DNA of 64,000 nt from Arcobacter vandammei. Its GTDB lineage: Bacteria; Campylobacterota; Campylobacteria; Campylobacterales; Arcobacteraceae. The position numbers and the translations under genes were made by a program. The DNA is taken from contig NZ_JADKPZ010000011.1 in NCBI RefSeq assembly GCF_016106035.1, positions 28,056-92,055 on the forward strand. Reading direction: 5' to 3'. The notes under the pieces were generated by a model. It ran no database searches. It saw only the letters and a list, made by a program, of their open reading frames with translations, and was not told the DNA's origin. How positions within the stretch are numbered: position 1 is the stretch's first letter; each line of letters starts with the position of its first letter. Shown here piece after piece: positions 1 through 9,884 of this stretch.

Positions 1-560
1 GAAACATAGTAGTGGCTTGTTCCGTGAAATCCATATTTTCTTAAGTGATGCTCTGTGTAGTCTGCATAAGGAACTGCATATAAAAAGTTTTCTATTGGCA
101 TTGTTTGGTGAAATGCTGTATCAAAAGTTACAACATTTGGAACTTTTGGCATTAGCTCTTTACAAATTTTTACACCCATAATATTTGCAGGGTTATGAAG
201 TGGTGCAAGTGGAATTAAATCTTCAATTTTTTTGATAACTTCATCATCAACTAAAACAGACTCTTTAAAATGTTCTCCACCATGAACAACTCTATGTCCA
301 ATAGCTTTAATTTCATCAATAGAGTTGATAACCTTTGTTTCATCGTTTGTAAGAATTCTTAAAACTAACTCAATAGCCTCTTTATGTGTAGGAATTGGTA
401 GTTCAAAAGTTATTTTTTTATTTTCACCAATTTCATGTTTTAAAATTCCATCTATTCCAATTCTTTCAACTAAACCACTAGCTTTTAGCTCTTTTGATTT
501 TGTATCTATTAGTTGATATTTTAGTGAAGATGAACCAGCATTTAGTACGAAAACTAACAT
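1..560 (-). CDS. ackA: Acetate kinase, N-terminal part (cut by window edge)
   Basis: Acetate kinase interconverts acetate plus ATP and acetyl phosphate in the cytoplasm. Reading leftward from the ATG at 558-560 gives MLVFVLNAGSSSLKYQLID, the N-terminal phosphate-binding N-x-G-S-S-S-x-K signature of the family, then GHRVVHGG and an HNPAN motif, all in the expected order. About 186 codons are present; the rest of the roughly 400-residue protein lies before base 1. A ribosome-binding AAGGATAA lies just upstream of the start. It is the last gene of a long minus-strand run dominated by acetate symporters, which fits acetate activation or overflow. No interruption is visible in the part present. 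Confidence 0.93.
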   Translation of the reverse strand, partial: MLVFVLNAGSSSLKYQLIDTKSKELKASGLVERIGIDGILKHEIGENKKITFELPIPTHKEAIELVLRILTNDETKVINSIDEIKAIGHRVVHGGEHFKESVLVDDEVIKKIEDLIPLAPLHNPANIMGVKICKELMPKVPNVVTFDTAFHQTMPIENFLYAVPYADYTEHHLRKYGFHGTSHYYV

Positions 561-637
561 TCTTATCCTTTAGCTTAATTTGATATTAAAATTTTTAATT
601 AATTTTTTGAAATAATATCAAATTAATACTTAAGAGA

Positions 638-1261
638 TTACTTAATTTTTACATTTGGTGTATTTTTTAGCTTTAGAAAAATCATAGAAGTCATTAAAGC
701 ATCGTTAAAAGAGTCATGAATTCCAAAAGCAGGAATCTCAAGTTCTTGTAAAATAGTATTAAATCTTAAATCAATAAAGCCTTGAGGAATTAACTCTATT
801 TTAAAATCATGGTAAATTTCAGATACTTCAAGAGTTTTATTTGGAAGATTTATTCCAATTTTTGGTTTTAGATATTTATTTACCATTTTTATATCAAAAT
901 CTAAAAAATATCCAACTAAAGTTCTATTTCCTATAAAATCTAAAAATTCTAAAATAACATCATCTATATCTAAAGCATCTTCTAAATCGCACTCTCTTAT
1001 ATGATGAACTTTAATAGAGTTCTCATTTAAAGAGCAAAATTTTGGTTTTACATATCGTACAAATCTTTTACTTGAAACTATTGTATTGTTTTTTATTAAA
1101 ACAGCACCAATAGAAACTATATCATCAATCTCAGGATTAAGCCCTGTTGTTTCACAATCAAAACAGATAAACTCATCTTTTATTGGCTCATCAAAAAGAT
1201 AAGAGTAATTTTCATCTTTTAATGATTTTTTATTAAAATAGTTTTTTATATTTCTAAACAT
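638..1261 (-). CDS. DnaQ-like 3'-5' exonuclease (copy 1)
   Basis: A 207-residue stand-alone exonuclease of the DEDDh (DnaQ/RNase T) superfamily. The catalytic set is visible: FDCETTGLNP (D and E of motif I), VGYFLDFD (motif II) and HDSFNDA (the H-x4-D of motif III). Family members remove nucleotides from 3' ends of DNA or short RNA. No polymerase or UvrC-type domain is attached. It overlaps the stop of the upstream cNMP/CBS/DUF294 protein by eight bases, so the two are translationally coupled; a second such pair lies at 7459-9884. The real substrate is unknown. The repeated pairing with a nucleotidyltransferase-like protein next to symporters suggests a regulatory rather than a replicative role, which is inference. 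Confidence 0.85.
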   Translation of the reverse strand: MFRNIKNYFNKKSLKDENYSYLFDEPIKDEFICFDCETTGLNPEIDDIVSIGAVLIKNNTIVSSKRFVRYVKPKFCSLNENSIKVHHIRECDLEDALDIDDVILEFLDFIGNRTLVGYFLDFDIKMVNKYLKPKIGINLPNKTLEVSEIYHDFKIELIPQGFIDLRFNTILQELEIPAFGIHDSFNDALMTSMIFLKLKNTPNVKIK

Positions 1262-3095
1262 AGTTAAGCTTAAAGTGGAATTCTAGCTGTTTTTTAAGTC
1301 TATTTACAATTTTAAAAGAGTCTTTTAATAAATCTTTTTCCATTGTATTTAACTTATTTGGATTTATATAGTTATCTATTTTTTCATTTATATCAAGTTT
1401 TTCTAAATTTGATTTTAATTTTAAACTAGTCAAAAAATTAAATGCCATAATAAGCTCTTTTGCAGTCTCTTTCTCAAAAAAACCTAAGTCAGCCATAGCA
1501 TTTATTCTTTTTATTGTATTTGTATTTAAAATTTTATTTTGTAGGCTCAAAGCTCTTATTCCTTGAACTAATATAAAAATTCCACCTCTTTTTATATCTA
1601 TCTCATCTTTATGATTTTCATCTTTGTTGTTAAATACAAAACCATCAAAGAAACCTAAAGGAACATCAAAACTATTAATTACTTTTGCAAAATTTGAATA
1701 AAAACTTTGTGAATTTGAAGAGATTTTAAATAAATAAGCTTTTAATTCTTTTATCATATTTATATCTCCTGATACACAAAGTGCATCATAAAATATTGCA
1801 ATATTCATAAAATGATCTCCACTTGGTTCATTTATCCATTTATAAATCAAATCTTTAAAATCTTTCTGTTTTCTACACCAATAAGGATTTGAAACCATAA
1901 TATTTCCTTCACATCTAGGAAAGCCAAAATCTACCAAAGTTTCAGTGAAATTATGTGTAAATTCTCTTAATTTTTCATCACTAATTGTGCAATCATCAGA
2001 GATTATTAAAGCATTATCTTGATCTGTTCTTAAAATTTGTTCAGCTCTTCCTTCGCTTCCCATAACAACTAAACAAGATTTATCAATTAATTCTGTTGGT
2101 GCTAAAAGTTTGTAAAGTTTATCAAGAAGTTTTTTGTTTAATTGATTTATTAATTTTGAGATAAACTCAATTTTTACACCTTTTGCATTTAGTGATTTTA
2201 TAATTTTTATAAATGAGTGTGAAGCCTCTTTTAACTCTTCTAGTGTTTCAGCTTTTATTATTTGATTTGAAACGGCAAAAGTATTTGTAGCAAAGAAAGA
2301 TGATAATGATATTTGGTCTAGTATTCCACAAATTTTTCCTTCATCATTATTTACAACAACTCTTTTTAAGCCATATTTTGCCATTTGAAGTTGAGCATTA
2401 AATAAAAAATCATCTTCATTTATATAAATTAGTCCCTTAGATGCAATTTTTACAACCTCTTCATCAAAACTCATTCTGTTTAAAATAACCTTTTGTCTAA
2501 AATCTGAATCAGTTACAATATACATCTCTCCATCTTCATCTTTTAGAAGTAAAGTTGGGATTTTTTCTTGCTTTATTACTTTTGCAGCTTCATAAATAGA
2601 AGTTTTACTATCAACTATTACAGCTTTATGAACTGTTGCATCTTTTACTTTTGCAATCATAATATTTGCCATATCTTTGTTTTTTTCGTGCAAGATATTG
2701 TTGTTTAACTTATCAGAAATTGATTGAAAGAAGTAGTTTTCAAGCTGTTGATTTTGGCTTAAAATAGACATAAATAGCTCTCTTGGAAGAGTATAACATA
2801 TACTTTCTTGAGCAGTAACAAAGCTATTTTTAGAGAAATTTTTAATTAAAGAAGCTGAGTCAAAAATCTCATTTTTTGAATAAACAGCTAAAACTTCATC
2901 TTCACTTTTTTCTTGAATTAATCCTTTTAGAATAAAATATAAATATTGTGGTTCAGTATGTGAATTTTGAACTACAGTACCCTCTTTGAAATATACAATA
3001 TCTAAGGCTTCAGCAATATCATCTAATTCATTTAATGTAAGATTTTCAAAAGGATGAATAGAAGATATAAATTTTTTTTGTTCTTGTAAGCTCAT
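1254..3095 (-). CDS. cNMP-binding/CBS-pair/DUF294 nucleotidyltransferase-like protein (copy 1)
   Basis: A 613-residue cytoplasmic protein with three modules: an N-terminal cyclic-nucleotide-binding-type beta roll (about residues 10-130), two CBS motifs (about 150-270), and a DUF294 putative nucleotidyltransferase plus its C-terminal helical domain (about 300-610). The transferase motif is intact: VMGSEGRAEQILRTDQDNAL carries the G-S-x4 loop and the D-x-D pair seen in GlnD-type enzymes. The substrate of DUF294 proteins is not settled. The gene sits between an acetate symporter and a DnaQ-like exonuclease and is coupled to the latter. Such proteins often neighbour sodium:solute symporters, so nucleotide-sensing control of uptake is plausible but unproven. 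Confidence 0.85.
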   Translation of the reverse strand: MSLQEQKKFISSIHPFENLTLNELDDIAEALDIVYFKEGTVVQNSHTEPQYLYFILKGLIQEKSEDEVLAVYSKNEIFDSASLIKNFSKNSFVTAQESICYTLPRELFMSILSQNQQLENYFFQSISDKLNNNILHEKNKDMANIMIAKVKDATVHKAVIVDSKTSIYEAAKVIKQEKIPTLLLKDEDGEMYIVTDSDFRQKVILNRMSFDEEVVKIASKGLIYINEDDFLFNAQLQMAKYGLKRVVVNNDEGKICGILDQISLSSFFATNTFAVSNQIIKAETLEELKEASHSFIKIIKSLNAKGVKIEFISKLINQLNKKLLDKLYKLLAPTELIDKSCLVVMGSEGRAEQILRTDQDNALIISDDCTISDEKLREFTHNFTETLVDFGFPRCEGNIMVSNPYWCRKQKDFKDLIYKWINEPSGDHFMNIAIFYDALCVSGDINMIKELKAYLFKISSNSQSFYSNFAKVINSFDVPLGFFDGFVFNNKDENHKDEIDIKRGGIFILVQGIRALSLQNKILNTNTIKRINAMADLGFFEKETAKELIMAFNFLTSLKLKSNLEKLDINEKIDNYINPNKLNTMEKDLLKDSFKIVNRLKKQLEFHFKLNYV

Positions 3096-3116
3096 ATTTT
3101 CTCCTAAAAAGATTAT

Positions 3117-3145
3117 AAAATAAAGGACTTTAAGCCCTTTATTTT
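3117..3145 (-). terminator. Hairpin after the first acetate symporter
   Basis: A near-perfect inverted repeat (AAAATAAAGG...CCTTTATTTT) lies immediately beyond the stop of the symporter at 3147. Its A-rich and T-rich flanks would act as a U-tract on the minus-strand transcript. The stem is AT-rich and the loop very tight, so termination may be partial. Confidence 0.5.
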
Positions 3146-3146
3146 G

Positions 3147-4814
3147 TTAGTGTGAAACAGCTCCAGCTGATCCAATTCCTGTATTTGCTCTAATATTTTG
3201 AGCTCTAAATTTAGCTCTATCATTTTTTGCTCTTTGTGAGTTATCAGTAATACTAAATAACCAAATACCAACAAATGCAACTGTAACAGAGAATAGTGCA
3301 GGGTGTGCATATGGGAAAATAGCTTCTTTATTTCCTAAAATTTGTACCCAAACATTTGGTCCTAGAATTACAAGTGCAACAGCAGTAAATAATCCCATAA
3401 ATCCACCAATAAATGCCCCTCTTGTTGTAAGTTTAGACCAATAAATTGATAAGAATAGAATAGGGAAGTTAGCAGATGCTGCAATTCCAAATGCCAATCC
3501 AACCATATATGCAATATTTTGTGATTCAAATGCAATTCCTAAAACTACACCTATAATTCCAATTATAATAACAGTAATTTTAGATATTTTAACAACTTTT
3601 TCATCACTTGCATTTGGATTTATAACATTTGCATAAATATCGTGAGAAATAGCACTAGCACCTGCAAGTGTAAGACCTGATACAACTGCTAAAATTGTAG
3701 CAAAAGCAACAGCAGATATAAATCCTAAGAAAGCATTTCCACCTAACATATGTGATAAGTGAACAGATGCCATATTAGATCCACCAAATAAAGCTCCACC
3801 AGCCATATATGCTTTTGCATCAACAAAGTATTGAGCACCTGCATCTGTATTTAAAAAGGCAATTGCTCCAAATCCAACAATAGTAATAATTACCCAGAAA
3901 TATGCTACAAATCCAGTTGCATAAACTACAGATTTTCTAGCTTCTTTTGCATTTCCAACTGTAAAGAATCTCATAAGAACGTGAGGTAAACCAGCAGTTC
4001 CAAGCATTAAAGCCATTCCAAGAGAAATAGCAGAGATAGGATCAGATAAGAATCCACCTGGTTTTAAAATATCTTCACCTTTATTATGATTCTCAACAGC
4101 TTGAACAGCAAGTGCTTCAAAGTTAAAGTTAAAGTGCCATAAAACCATAATAGCCATAAATGAAACTCCAGATAGAAGTAATACAGCTTTAATAATTTGT
4201 ACCCAAGTTGTTGCTAACATTCCACCAAAAGTTACATAAATAATCATTAAAGCTCCAACTAAGAATACAGCATAGATATACTCCATTCCAAAAAGAATTT
4301 GAATTAGTTTTCCAGCTCCAACCATTTGAGCAATTAGATATAAAACAACAACTGAAAGTGAACCAAATGCAGCTAAAGTTCTAATCTCTTTTTGACCTAA
4401 TCTATATGCAGCAATATCAGCAAAAGTAAATTTACCTAAGTTTCTTAATTTTTCTGCCATAAAGAATAGAATAATTGGCCAACCAACTAAAAATGAAACG
4501 GCATAGATAACTCCATCATAACCATTCATATAAATAAGTCCAGAAACTCCAAGGAATGCAGCAGCACTCATATAATCTCCAGCAATTGCTAAACCATTTT
4601 GAAAACCTGTAATTCCTCCACCAGCAGTATAGAAATCATTTGCAGATTTTGTTTTTCTTGCAGCCCAAAAAGTAATTCCTAAAGTACCAGCAATAAATAC
4701 AAAAAACATAATAATTGCAGGTAAATTTAAATCTCTTTTCCCTTCAAAAGTTGCATCACCTGCAGCAAATGCCCATAATGCAAAAATAGATAATAGTGCT
4801 AAAACTCTTAACAT
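3147..4814 (-). CDS. actP: Sodium:solute (acetate) symporter, ActP-like (copy 1)
   Basis: A 555-residue inner-membrane transporter of the sodium:solute symporter family with about 13-14 hydrophobic segments. Segments typical of the ActP branch are present, such as [26 protein letters not shown] near residue 60 and [17 protein letters not shown] mid-protein. Members import acetate and other short carboxylates with sodium or protons. Its ATG overlaps the stop of the small DUF485 gene, the usual yjcH-actP arrangement. A close paralogue follows at 5366-7009 and aligns along its whole length, so this is a tandem duplication of the pair. Acetate as substrate is inferred from family and from ackA in the same run. 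Confidence 0.9.
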   Translation of the reverse strand: MLRVLALLSIFALWAFAAGDATFEGKRDLNLPAIIMFFVFIAGTLGITFWAARKTKSANDFYTAGGGITGFQNGLAIAGDYMSAAAFLGVSGLIYMNGYDGVIYAVSFLVGWPIILFFMAEKLRNLGKFTFADIAAYRLGQKEIRTLAAFGSLSVVVLYLIAQMVGAGKLIQILFGMEYIYAVFLVGALMIIYVTFGGMLATTWVQIIKAVLLLSGVSFMAIMVLWHFNFNFEALAVQAVENHNKGEDILKPGGFLSDPISAISLGMALMLGTAGLPHVLMRFFTVGNAKEARKSVVYATGFVAYFWVIITIVGFGAIAFLNTDAGAQYFVDAKAYMAGGALFGGSNMASVHLSHMLGGNAFLGFISAVAFATILAVVSGLTLAGASAISHDIYANVINPNASDEKVVKISKITVIIIGIIGVVLGIAFESQNIAYMVGLAFGIAASANFPILFLSIYWSKLTTRGAFIGGFMGLFTAVALVILGPNVWVQILGNKEAIFPYAHPALFSVTVAFVGIWLFSITDNSQRAKNDRAKFRAQNIRANTGIGSAGAVSH

Positions 4815-5131
4815 TATAATAAATCCTTTACATCTCTTTTTATTTGGTTAGTTAAATCTTCAAACTCTGTATTTGCTCTTCTTACATAGATTAAAGTTGT
4901 AATAAAACTAATAACCAAAATAGCTAATGCAATTGGAAATGCAATTGTTGTAACATATCCTTCTGCAACTTTTGCTGAAAATAGCTCTTTGTTAAAAGCA
5001 ATAATAGTTATGTAAGAATAAAACATAACTAAAACAAAAATTCCAAGTTTCAATGAAAAGCTATTTCTTTTTGAAACTAACTCTTTATATTTTGGATTTT
5101 CTTCAATCCTATCAACTAATTTCTCGTTCAT
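4814..5131 (-). CDS. DUF485 small membrane protein (copy 1)
   Basis: A 105-residue protein with two predicted membrane helices (about residues 28-48 and 62-84), the DUF485 layout of E. coli YjcH. These proteins are encoded just ahead of ActP-type symporters and are thought to be accessory subunits; the biochemical role is not established. The start is supported by a GGAG box five bases upstream, and the stop overlaps the symporter start. The 230-base spacer upstream, between this gene and the terminator of the second symporter, is very AT-rich and probably holds the promoter. Confidence 0.85.
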   Translation of the reverse strand: MNEKLVDRIEENPKYKELVSKRNSFSLKLGIFVLVMFYSYITIIAFNKELFSAKVAEGYVTTIAFPIALAILVISFITTLIYVRRANTEFEDLTNQIKRDVKDLL

Positions 5132-5324
5132 TCTCCGACCTTTTTTTGACTTTTTGTAATTAAAAAAATAATTAACAAAAGATAAACAATTATACTTAGT
5201 TATTGGAATTTTACGAAGAATTAAACAAAAAATGGATTTAAAAATTGTAGAAAAATTGTAGAATAGTAACAGAAAAATAATATTTTAATTATTAAAATTA
5301 ATTATATTTCTTAAGATTAAATTT

Positions 5325-5360
5325 ATAAAAAATTACTAAAGAGATTTCTCTCTTTAGTAA
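5325..5360 (-). terminator. Intrinsic terminator after the second acetate symporter
   Basis: A perfect 12-bp inverted repeat (TTACTAAAGAGA, loop TTTC, TCTCTTTAGTAA) at 5333-5360. On the minus strand it is followed by a run of six Us. It lies just past the stop at 5366, so it separates the two symporter units. Confidence 0.85.
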
Positions 5361-5365
5361 AGGTT

Positions 5366-7009
5366 TTAGTGATCAACAGCTCCGTCAGCTCCGATACCAG
5401 TTTCAGCTCTAATTCTTTGAGCTTCAAATCCTGATTTGTCTTCAGTTGCTCTTGCTGAACTATCAGTAATCGAGAAGAACCAGATACTAATAAATGCAGC
5501 AGTAATCGAGAATAATGCAGGTTGTGTATAAGGGAATATTGCCGCTTCAAAGTGGAATATATCAACCCATACAGTTTTACTTAATACAACTAGAACGATA
5601 GCTGTAAGAAGACCAATGAATCCACCAATAAATGCTCCTCTAGTAGTCAATTTAGACCAGTAGATTGAAAGAATTAAGATTGGGAAGTTAGCAGATGCTG
5701 CAATAGCGAATGCTAGACCAACCATGAATGCAATGTTTTGGTTTTCAAATGCAAATCCTAAAAGAATAGCAACAATACCAATAACTAAAACAGTTCTTTT
5801 TGAAACTTTCATCTCTTCAGCATCTGTAGCTTGACCTTTTCTAATAACGATTGCATATAAATCGTGTGCAATAGAGTTAGAAGCAGCAAGTGTAAGACCA
5901 GCAACAACCGCTAAGATTGTAGCAAATGAAACAGCTGCAATAAATCCTAAGAAAATATCTCCACCAACAGCTTGTGATAAGTGAACAGCTGCCATATTAG
6001 CTCCACCAATGATACCTTTAAAGTCAATTACACCATCTTTAAAGTAAACAGCACCTTCGCTTAATAAGAAAACAACAGCACCTAAACCAACAACTCCAAT
6101 GATTAAGTAGAAGTAACCAATGAATGCAGTTGCCCAAACAACAGATTTTCTAGCTTCTCTTGCATTTCCAACTGTAAAGAATCTCATAAGAATATGAGGT
6201 AAACCAGCAGTTCCTAGCATTAAAGCAAGTCCTAAAGAAACAGCAGAAACTGGATCAGATACGAATGGACCTGGTTTTAAAATAGCATCACCTTTTGGGT
6301 GCATACTTACAGCTTCAGCTGCTAAGTTACCAAATGAGAAACCATAGTGAGAAAGTACCATTATAGCAATGAATGTTACTCCTGATAAAAGTAATACAGC
6401 TTTAATAATTTGTACCCATGTAGTAGCAAGCATTCCACCAAATGTTACGTAAACAATCATTAATGCACCAACTATTACAACAGACCAAGCGTAAGGAATA
6501 TGGAATAATAATTCAATTAATTTTCCAGCTCCAACCATTTGAGCAATTAAGTAGAAAGTAACAACTGTTAAAGAACCAAATGCAGCAAGAATTCTGATTT
6601 TTTGCTCATCTAATCTATATGCAGCAATATCTGTAAAGTTGAATTTACCTAAATTTCTTAATTTTTCAGCCATTAAGAAAAGAATAATTGGCCAACCAAC
6701 AAGGAAACCAATAGCATAAATCATACCATCAAATCCGTGTAAGAAAATCATTCCAGAAATACCTAAGAATGAAGCAGCACTCATATAATCTCCAGCAATT
6801 GCTAGACCATTTTGGAATCCTGAAATTCCTCCACCTGCTGTATAGAAATCTTGTGCAGATTTTGTTTTACTAGCAGCCCATTTTGTAATACCCATAGTAG
6901 CAACTATGAATACAAAGAACATAATAACAGCAGGAATATTCACTGCTCCACCATCAGATGCAAATAGTGCTAATGATGATAATCCTAATAAAGATAGTAT
7001 TTTTAACAT
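5366..7009 (-). CDS. actP: Sodium:solute (acetate) symporter, ActP-like (copy 2)
   Basis: A 547-residue sodium:solute symporter closely related to the 3147-4814 protein. The same landmarks are present: [44 protein letters not shown] and the C-terminal SDSSARA-type tail ending GADGAVDH. About 13-14 membrane helices are expected. It starts one base into the stop of its own DUF485 partner and ends at a strong terminator. Divergence is greatest in the N-terminal signal-like segment and in a loop around residues 325-345 (insertions and deletions), as expected for duplicated transporters with different affinity or expression. Acetate or a related short-chain acid is the likely substrate. Confidence 0.9.
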   Translation of the reverse strand: MLKILSLLGLSSLALFASDGGAVNIPAVIMFFVFIVATMGITKWAASKTKSAQDFYTAGGGISGFQNGLAIAGDYMSAASFLGISGMIFLHGFDGMIYAIGFLVGWPIILFLMAEKLRNLGKFNFTDIAAYRLDEQKIRILAAFGSLTVVTFYLIAQMVGAGKLIELLFHIPYAWSVVIVGALMIVYVTFGGMLATTWVQIIKAVLLLSGVTFIAIMVLSHYGFSFGNLAAEAVSMHPKGDAILKPGPFVSDPVSAVSLGLALMLGTAGLPHILMRFFTVGNAREARKSVVWATAFIGYFYLIIGVVGLGAVVFLLSEGAVYFKDGVIDFKGIIGGANMAAVHLSQAVGGDIFLGFIAAVSFATILAVVAGLTLAASNSIAHDLYAIVIRKGQATDAEEMKVSKRTVLVIGIVAILLGFAFENQNIAFMVGLAFAIAASANFPILILSIYWSKLTTRGAFIGGFIGLLTAIVLVVLSKTVWVDIFHFEAAIFPYTQPALFSITAAFISIWFFSITDSSARATEDKSGFEAQRIRAETGIGADGAVDH

Positions 7010-7320
7010 TATAAAATATCCTTTACATCATTTTTAATAGAAGTTTCTAAGTCTTCAAACTCACCATTTGCTCTTACAACATAAATTACAGTTGTAATAA
7101 AAGCAATTAAGATGATTGTTACAGCAATAGGCCATGCAACAGTCATAACTTCACCAACTTTTGTAGCGAAAAACTCTTTATTAAATGCGATAGTTAATAC
7201 GAAACCGTAGTAAATTACCAACATAAAGATTGCTAATTTAATAGCAAAAGAACTTCTTTTTGAAATAAGTTCTTTGTATTTAGGATTAGCTTTAATCCTT
7301 TCTACTAATTCTTTATTCAT
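7009..7320 (-). CDS. DUF485 small membrane protein (copy 2)
   Basis: A 103-residue, two-helix DUF485 protein ([18 protein letters not shown] at the start), parallel to the protein at 4814-5131. The frame remains open to 7377, but the ATG at 7318-7320 is chosen because it has AGGAGAAAAA directly upstream and matches the N-terminus of the paralogue. Its stop overlaps the following symporter start. It is probably an accessory subunit of the symporter. Confidence 0.83.
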   Translation of the reverse strand: MNKELVERIKANPKYKELISKRSSFAIKLAIFMLVIYYGFVLTIAFNKEFFATKVGEVMTVAWPIAVTIILIAFITTVIYVVRANGEFEDLETSIKNDVKDIL

Positions 7321-7417
7321 TTTTTCTCCTAAAATAAGATTCATTGAAATAGTAAAATATCTTAGTTGCAAAAACATAGCATTTTAAAAAATAATGAAAA
7401 AAAAGTGAAATAATTGT

Positions 7418-7444
7418 AGAAATAGCGATAAAATCGCTATTTTA
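7418..7444 (-). terminator. Hairpin after exonuclease copy 2
   Basis: A perfect 10-bp inverted repeat (AAATAGCGAT, loop AAA, ATCGCTATTT) between the exonuclease stop at 7459 and the DUF485 promoter region. The U-tract on the minus strand is not immediately adjacent, so efficiency is uncertain. Confidence 0.5.
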
Positions 7445-7458
7445 AGTGAGAAAAATAT

Positions 7459-8067
7459 TTATTTTGAAATCTCTTTTAGCTTTAAAAACATCATAGCAGT
7501 CATAATTGCATCATTTAAAGCATCATGTTTTCCTAAAAAAGGAATATTTAAATATTTCATAATAGTATCAAATTTAAGGTCTAAGAAACCATTGTTTGCT
7601 ATTTTTTTTCTATGGTCATAATATATTCCAGATACTTCAATAGCTTGATTTGGAAGTTTTACACCAATAATTTTTTTTGTATATTTAGAAATCATTGCCA
7701 TATCAAAATCTATATAGTAACCAACTATTGGTCGAGGTCCTATAAAGTTAAGAAGCTGAAAAATTGCAATTTCTGGTTCAAGAGCATTTTCTAAGTCAGT
7801 TTGTCTTAAATGGTGAATTTTTATTGATTCAGGGTTTATTAACTTTGATGGTTTAACAAAAATATTAAATGTTTGTCTCATTAATATCTTATTGTCTTTT
7901 ATTAAAACAGCACCAATAGAGAGTATTTCATCATTCTTTGGATTAAGTCCAGTTGTTTCACAATCAAGACTTACATACTCATTTGGTGGTGGAACATCAA
8001 ATAAAGTTTCAAATCTTTTGCTTTTTAGCTTTTTCTTCTCTAAATTTCGTAAAATATTCTTAAACAT
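7459..8067 (-). CDS. DnaQ-like 3'-5' exonuclease (copy 2)
   Basis: A 202-residue DEDDh exonuclease paralogous to the one at 638-1261. Motif I is LDCETTGLNP, motif II GYYIDFDMA and motif III HDALNDA, so the metal-binding acidic residues and the histidine are all kept. Its start meets the stop of the cNMP/CBS/DUF294 protein (shared base 8067), repeating the coupling of the first pair. Retention of catalytic residues in both copies argues that both are active. The substrate is unknown. Confidence 0.85.
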   Translation of the reverse strand: MFKNILRNLEKKKLKSKRFETLFDVPPPNEYVSLDCETTGLNPKNDEILSIGAVLIKDNKILMRQTFNIFVKPSKLINPESIKIHHLRQTDLENALEPEIAIFQLLNFIGPRPIVGYYIDFDMAMISKYTKKIIGVKLPNQAIEVSGIYYDHRKKIANNGFLDLKFDTIMKYLNIPFLGKHDALNDAIMTAMMFLKLKEISK

Positions 8068-9884
8068 TAGTAAATCTTATCTAGTTTAAATATATAAGAG
8101 ATGAAGTTTTTAAATTCTGTTACTATTTTTAAACTCTCTTTTAAAAGGTCTCTCTCTATTTTTCCTAAGGCATTTGTATCAATATTATTTGAAATCTCTT
8201 TTCCATTATTTATTGAATCAAGATGATGTTTTAATCTTAGAGTATTTACTATTTCAAATGCTTCAATTAACTCTGCTGCCATATTTTTTTCAATAATTTT
8301 TCTATCTTCAAGTATTTTAATTCTTTTAACTGTTGTTGTCTCTTTTATTTTCTCTTTTAAGCTTAAGCTTCTAATTCCTTGAACTATTGGGAAAATTGCA
8401 GCTTTTTTAATATTTATTAGATTATTTTTTCCAATAAAGCTTGATATTGCAGTTGGTGTTTCAAATGCAGTTGTTGATTTTGCAAAATATGCTAAGAATA
8501 AATCATTTTGAACTTTATTAAATAGATGCTCTTTTAATATAATTAAAAGTTCTTTATCTCCAGCAACAGCAAATGAGTCAATAAATATTGCTAAATCTAA
8601 GTAGCCTTTCATATCAGGGCTATTTATCCATCTTGCAATATCGTGCTTGAACTCAGTAAAACTTTTGCACCAAGCTGGATTTGAAACCATAATATTCCCT
8701 TTACAAGGTGGGTAACCTAACTCTATTAAATTTTCAGTAATTTGTTGCATAAATGGTCTATATTGTTCAACATCTACACCATCTTTTACAATTAAAGCAT
8801 TATCTTGATCTGTTTTTATTATCTGTTCATTTCTTCCTTCACTTCCCATTACTATTAAACAAGCACTCTCTTGAAGTTCATTTGGTAAAACAAGGCTATA
8901 TAATTTTTGATAAACTTTTGTATTTAATTGACCAATTAAACTTGAAATATGGTGAATTTTTACACCTTTTGCTTGAAGGCTTGTAATAATTTCAAGAAAA
9001 TCTTTACTTGCATTTTTTAAATCTTGAACATTTTTCGCATTTTTTATTTTTGATTCAATAACATAAGTATGATTTGCAAAGTGTGATAAAATATCGATTT
9101 GTTCAAGTATTCCAACCATTTCTCCATTGTTATTTACAACACCAACTCTTTTTATATTTCTTTTTACTAAAATAGTTAAAGCTTCAAATAAGTAGTCATC
9201 TTGTTTGATTGTAAGAAGTGGAAAAATAGCAATATCTTTTACAGCTATATCTAAATCTCTACCTTGTAAAAGTACCTTTACTTTCAAAAGAGAATCTGTA
9301 ATAATTCCATAACCTAGCTCTTTACTTTTTATGATAATTGTAGAAGTTTTAAATTGCATAGATTTTTCAATTGCATCTATTAATTTTGTATCTTCATCTA
9401 CAATACAGGCTTCGTGTATTAAGGTATCTTGAACTTTTGCTATCATAAAAGAAGATAATTCAGATGTGTACTCTTTGTCTTTTAGTGTTTGGATTTTATT
9501 AACTAAATCTTTTAGGAAAAAATCTTTGAATTCTTGATTTTTTTCCATCAAAGATAAAAAAGCTTTTTTATCTATTTCATAACAAATAAGCTCTTCGTGA
9601 ACTTTGAAAGTATGTTCACACTTCCCATAAATTAAAGAGTTTGAATCAAAAGAGTCTTCACTTTGATAATCCATAATTAGATTATTCTCTTTTGAATATT
9701 CAAATACAGAACCTTTTATAATTAAAAAAAATGTATCAGGAATCTTATTTGGACTAATTAATACAGTATCTTTTGGATAATAAGCTATATCCATATGTTG
9801 AAGGCACATTGACATTTGGCTAGGGCTTAAGTGTCCAAATGGATGAATATTTGATAAAAATATCTCTTGGTCTTGAATGCTCAT
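8067..9884 (-). CDS. cNMP-binding/CBS-pair/DUF294 nucleotidyltransferase-like protein (copy 2)
   Basis: A 605-residue paralogue of the 1254-3095 protein with the same order: cyclic-nucleotide-binding fold, two CBS motifs, DUF294 nucleotidyltransferase and C-terminal helical domain. The motif VMGSEGRNEQIIKTDQDNAL is conserved. It overlaps the upstream symporter (stop at 9881) by four bases and abuts the exonuclease downstream, so symporter, DUF294 protein and exonuclease are one transcriptional unit here. This tighter linkage strengthens the idea that the pair serves the transporter. The ligand of the sensory domains cannot be read from sequence. Confidence 0.85.
   Translation of the reverse strand: MSIQDQEIFLSNIHPFGHLSPSQMSMCLQHMDIAYYPKDTVLISPNKIPDTFFLIIKGSVFEYSKENNLIMDYQSEDSFDSNSLIYGKCEHTFKVHEELICYEIDKKAFLSLMEKNQEFKDFFLKDLVNKIQTLKDKEYTSELSSFMIAKVQDTLIHEACIVDEDTKLIDAIEKSMQFKTSTIIIKSKELGYGIITDSLLKVKVLLQGRDLDIAVKDIAIFPLLTIKQDDYLFEALTILVKRNIKRVGVVNNNGEMVGILEQIDILSHFANHTYVIESKIKNAKNVQDLKNASKDFLEIITSLQAKGVKIHHISSLIGQLNTKVYQKLYSLVLPNELQESACLIVMGSEGRNEQIIKTDQDNALIVKDGVDVEQYRPFMQQITENLIELGYPPCKGNIMVSNPAWCKSFTEFKHDIARWINSPDMKGYLDLAIFIDSFAVAGDKELLIILKEHLFNKVQNDLFLAYFAKSTTAFETPTAISSFIGKNNLINIKKAAIFPIVQGIRSLSLKEKIKETTTVKRIKILEDRKIIEKNMAAELIEAFEIVNTLRLKHHLDSINNGKEISNNIDTNALGKIERDLLKESLKIVTEFKNFISYIFKLDKIY

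Noticed and set aside
5132..5324. Search for a gene or structured RNA in the spacer before the first DUF485 gene.
   Set aside because: Only AT-rich sequence with no open frame or stable stem; probably a promoter region.
3147..7009. The two symporter/DUF485 units could be an assembly duplication.
   Set aside because: They differ at many codons and have indels and different terminators, so they are true diverged paralogues.
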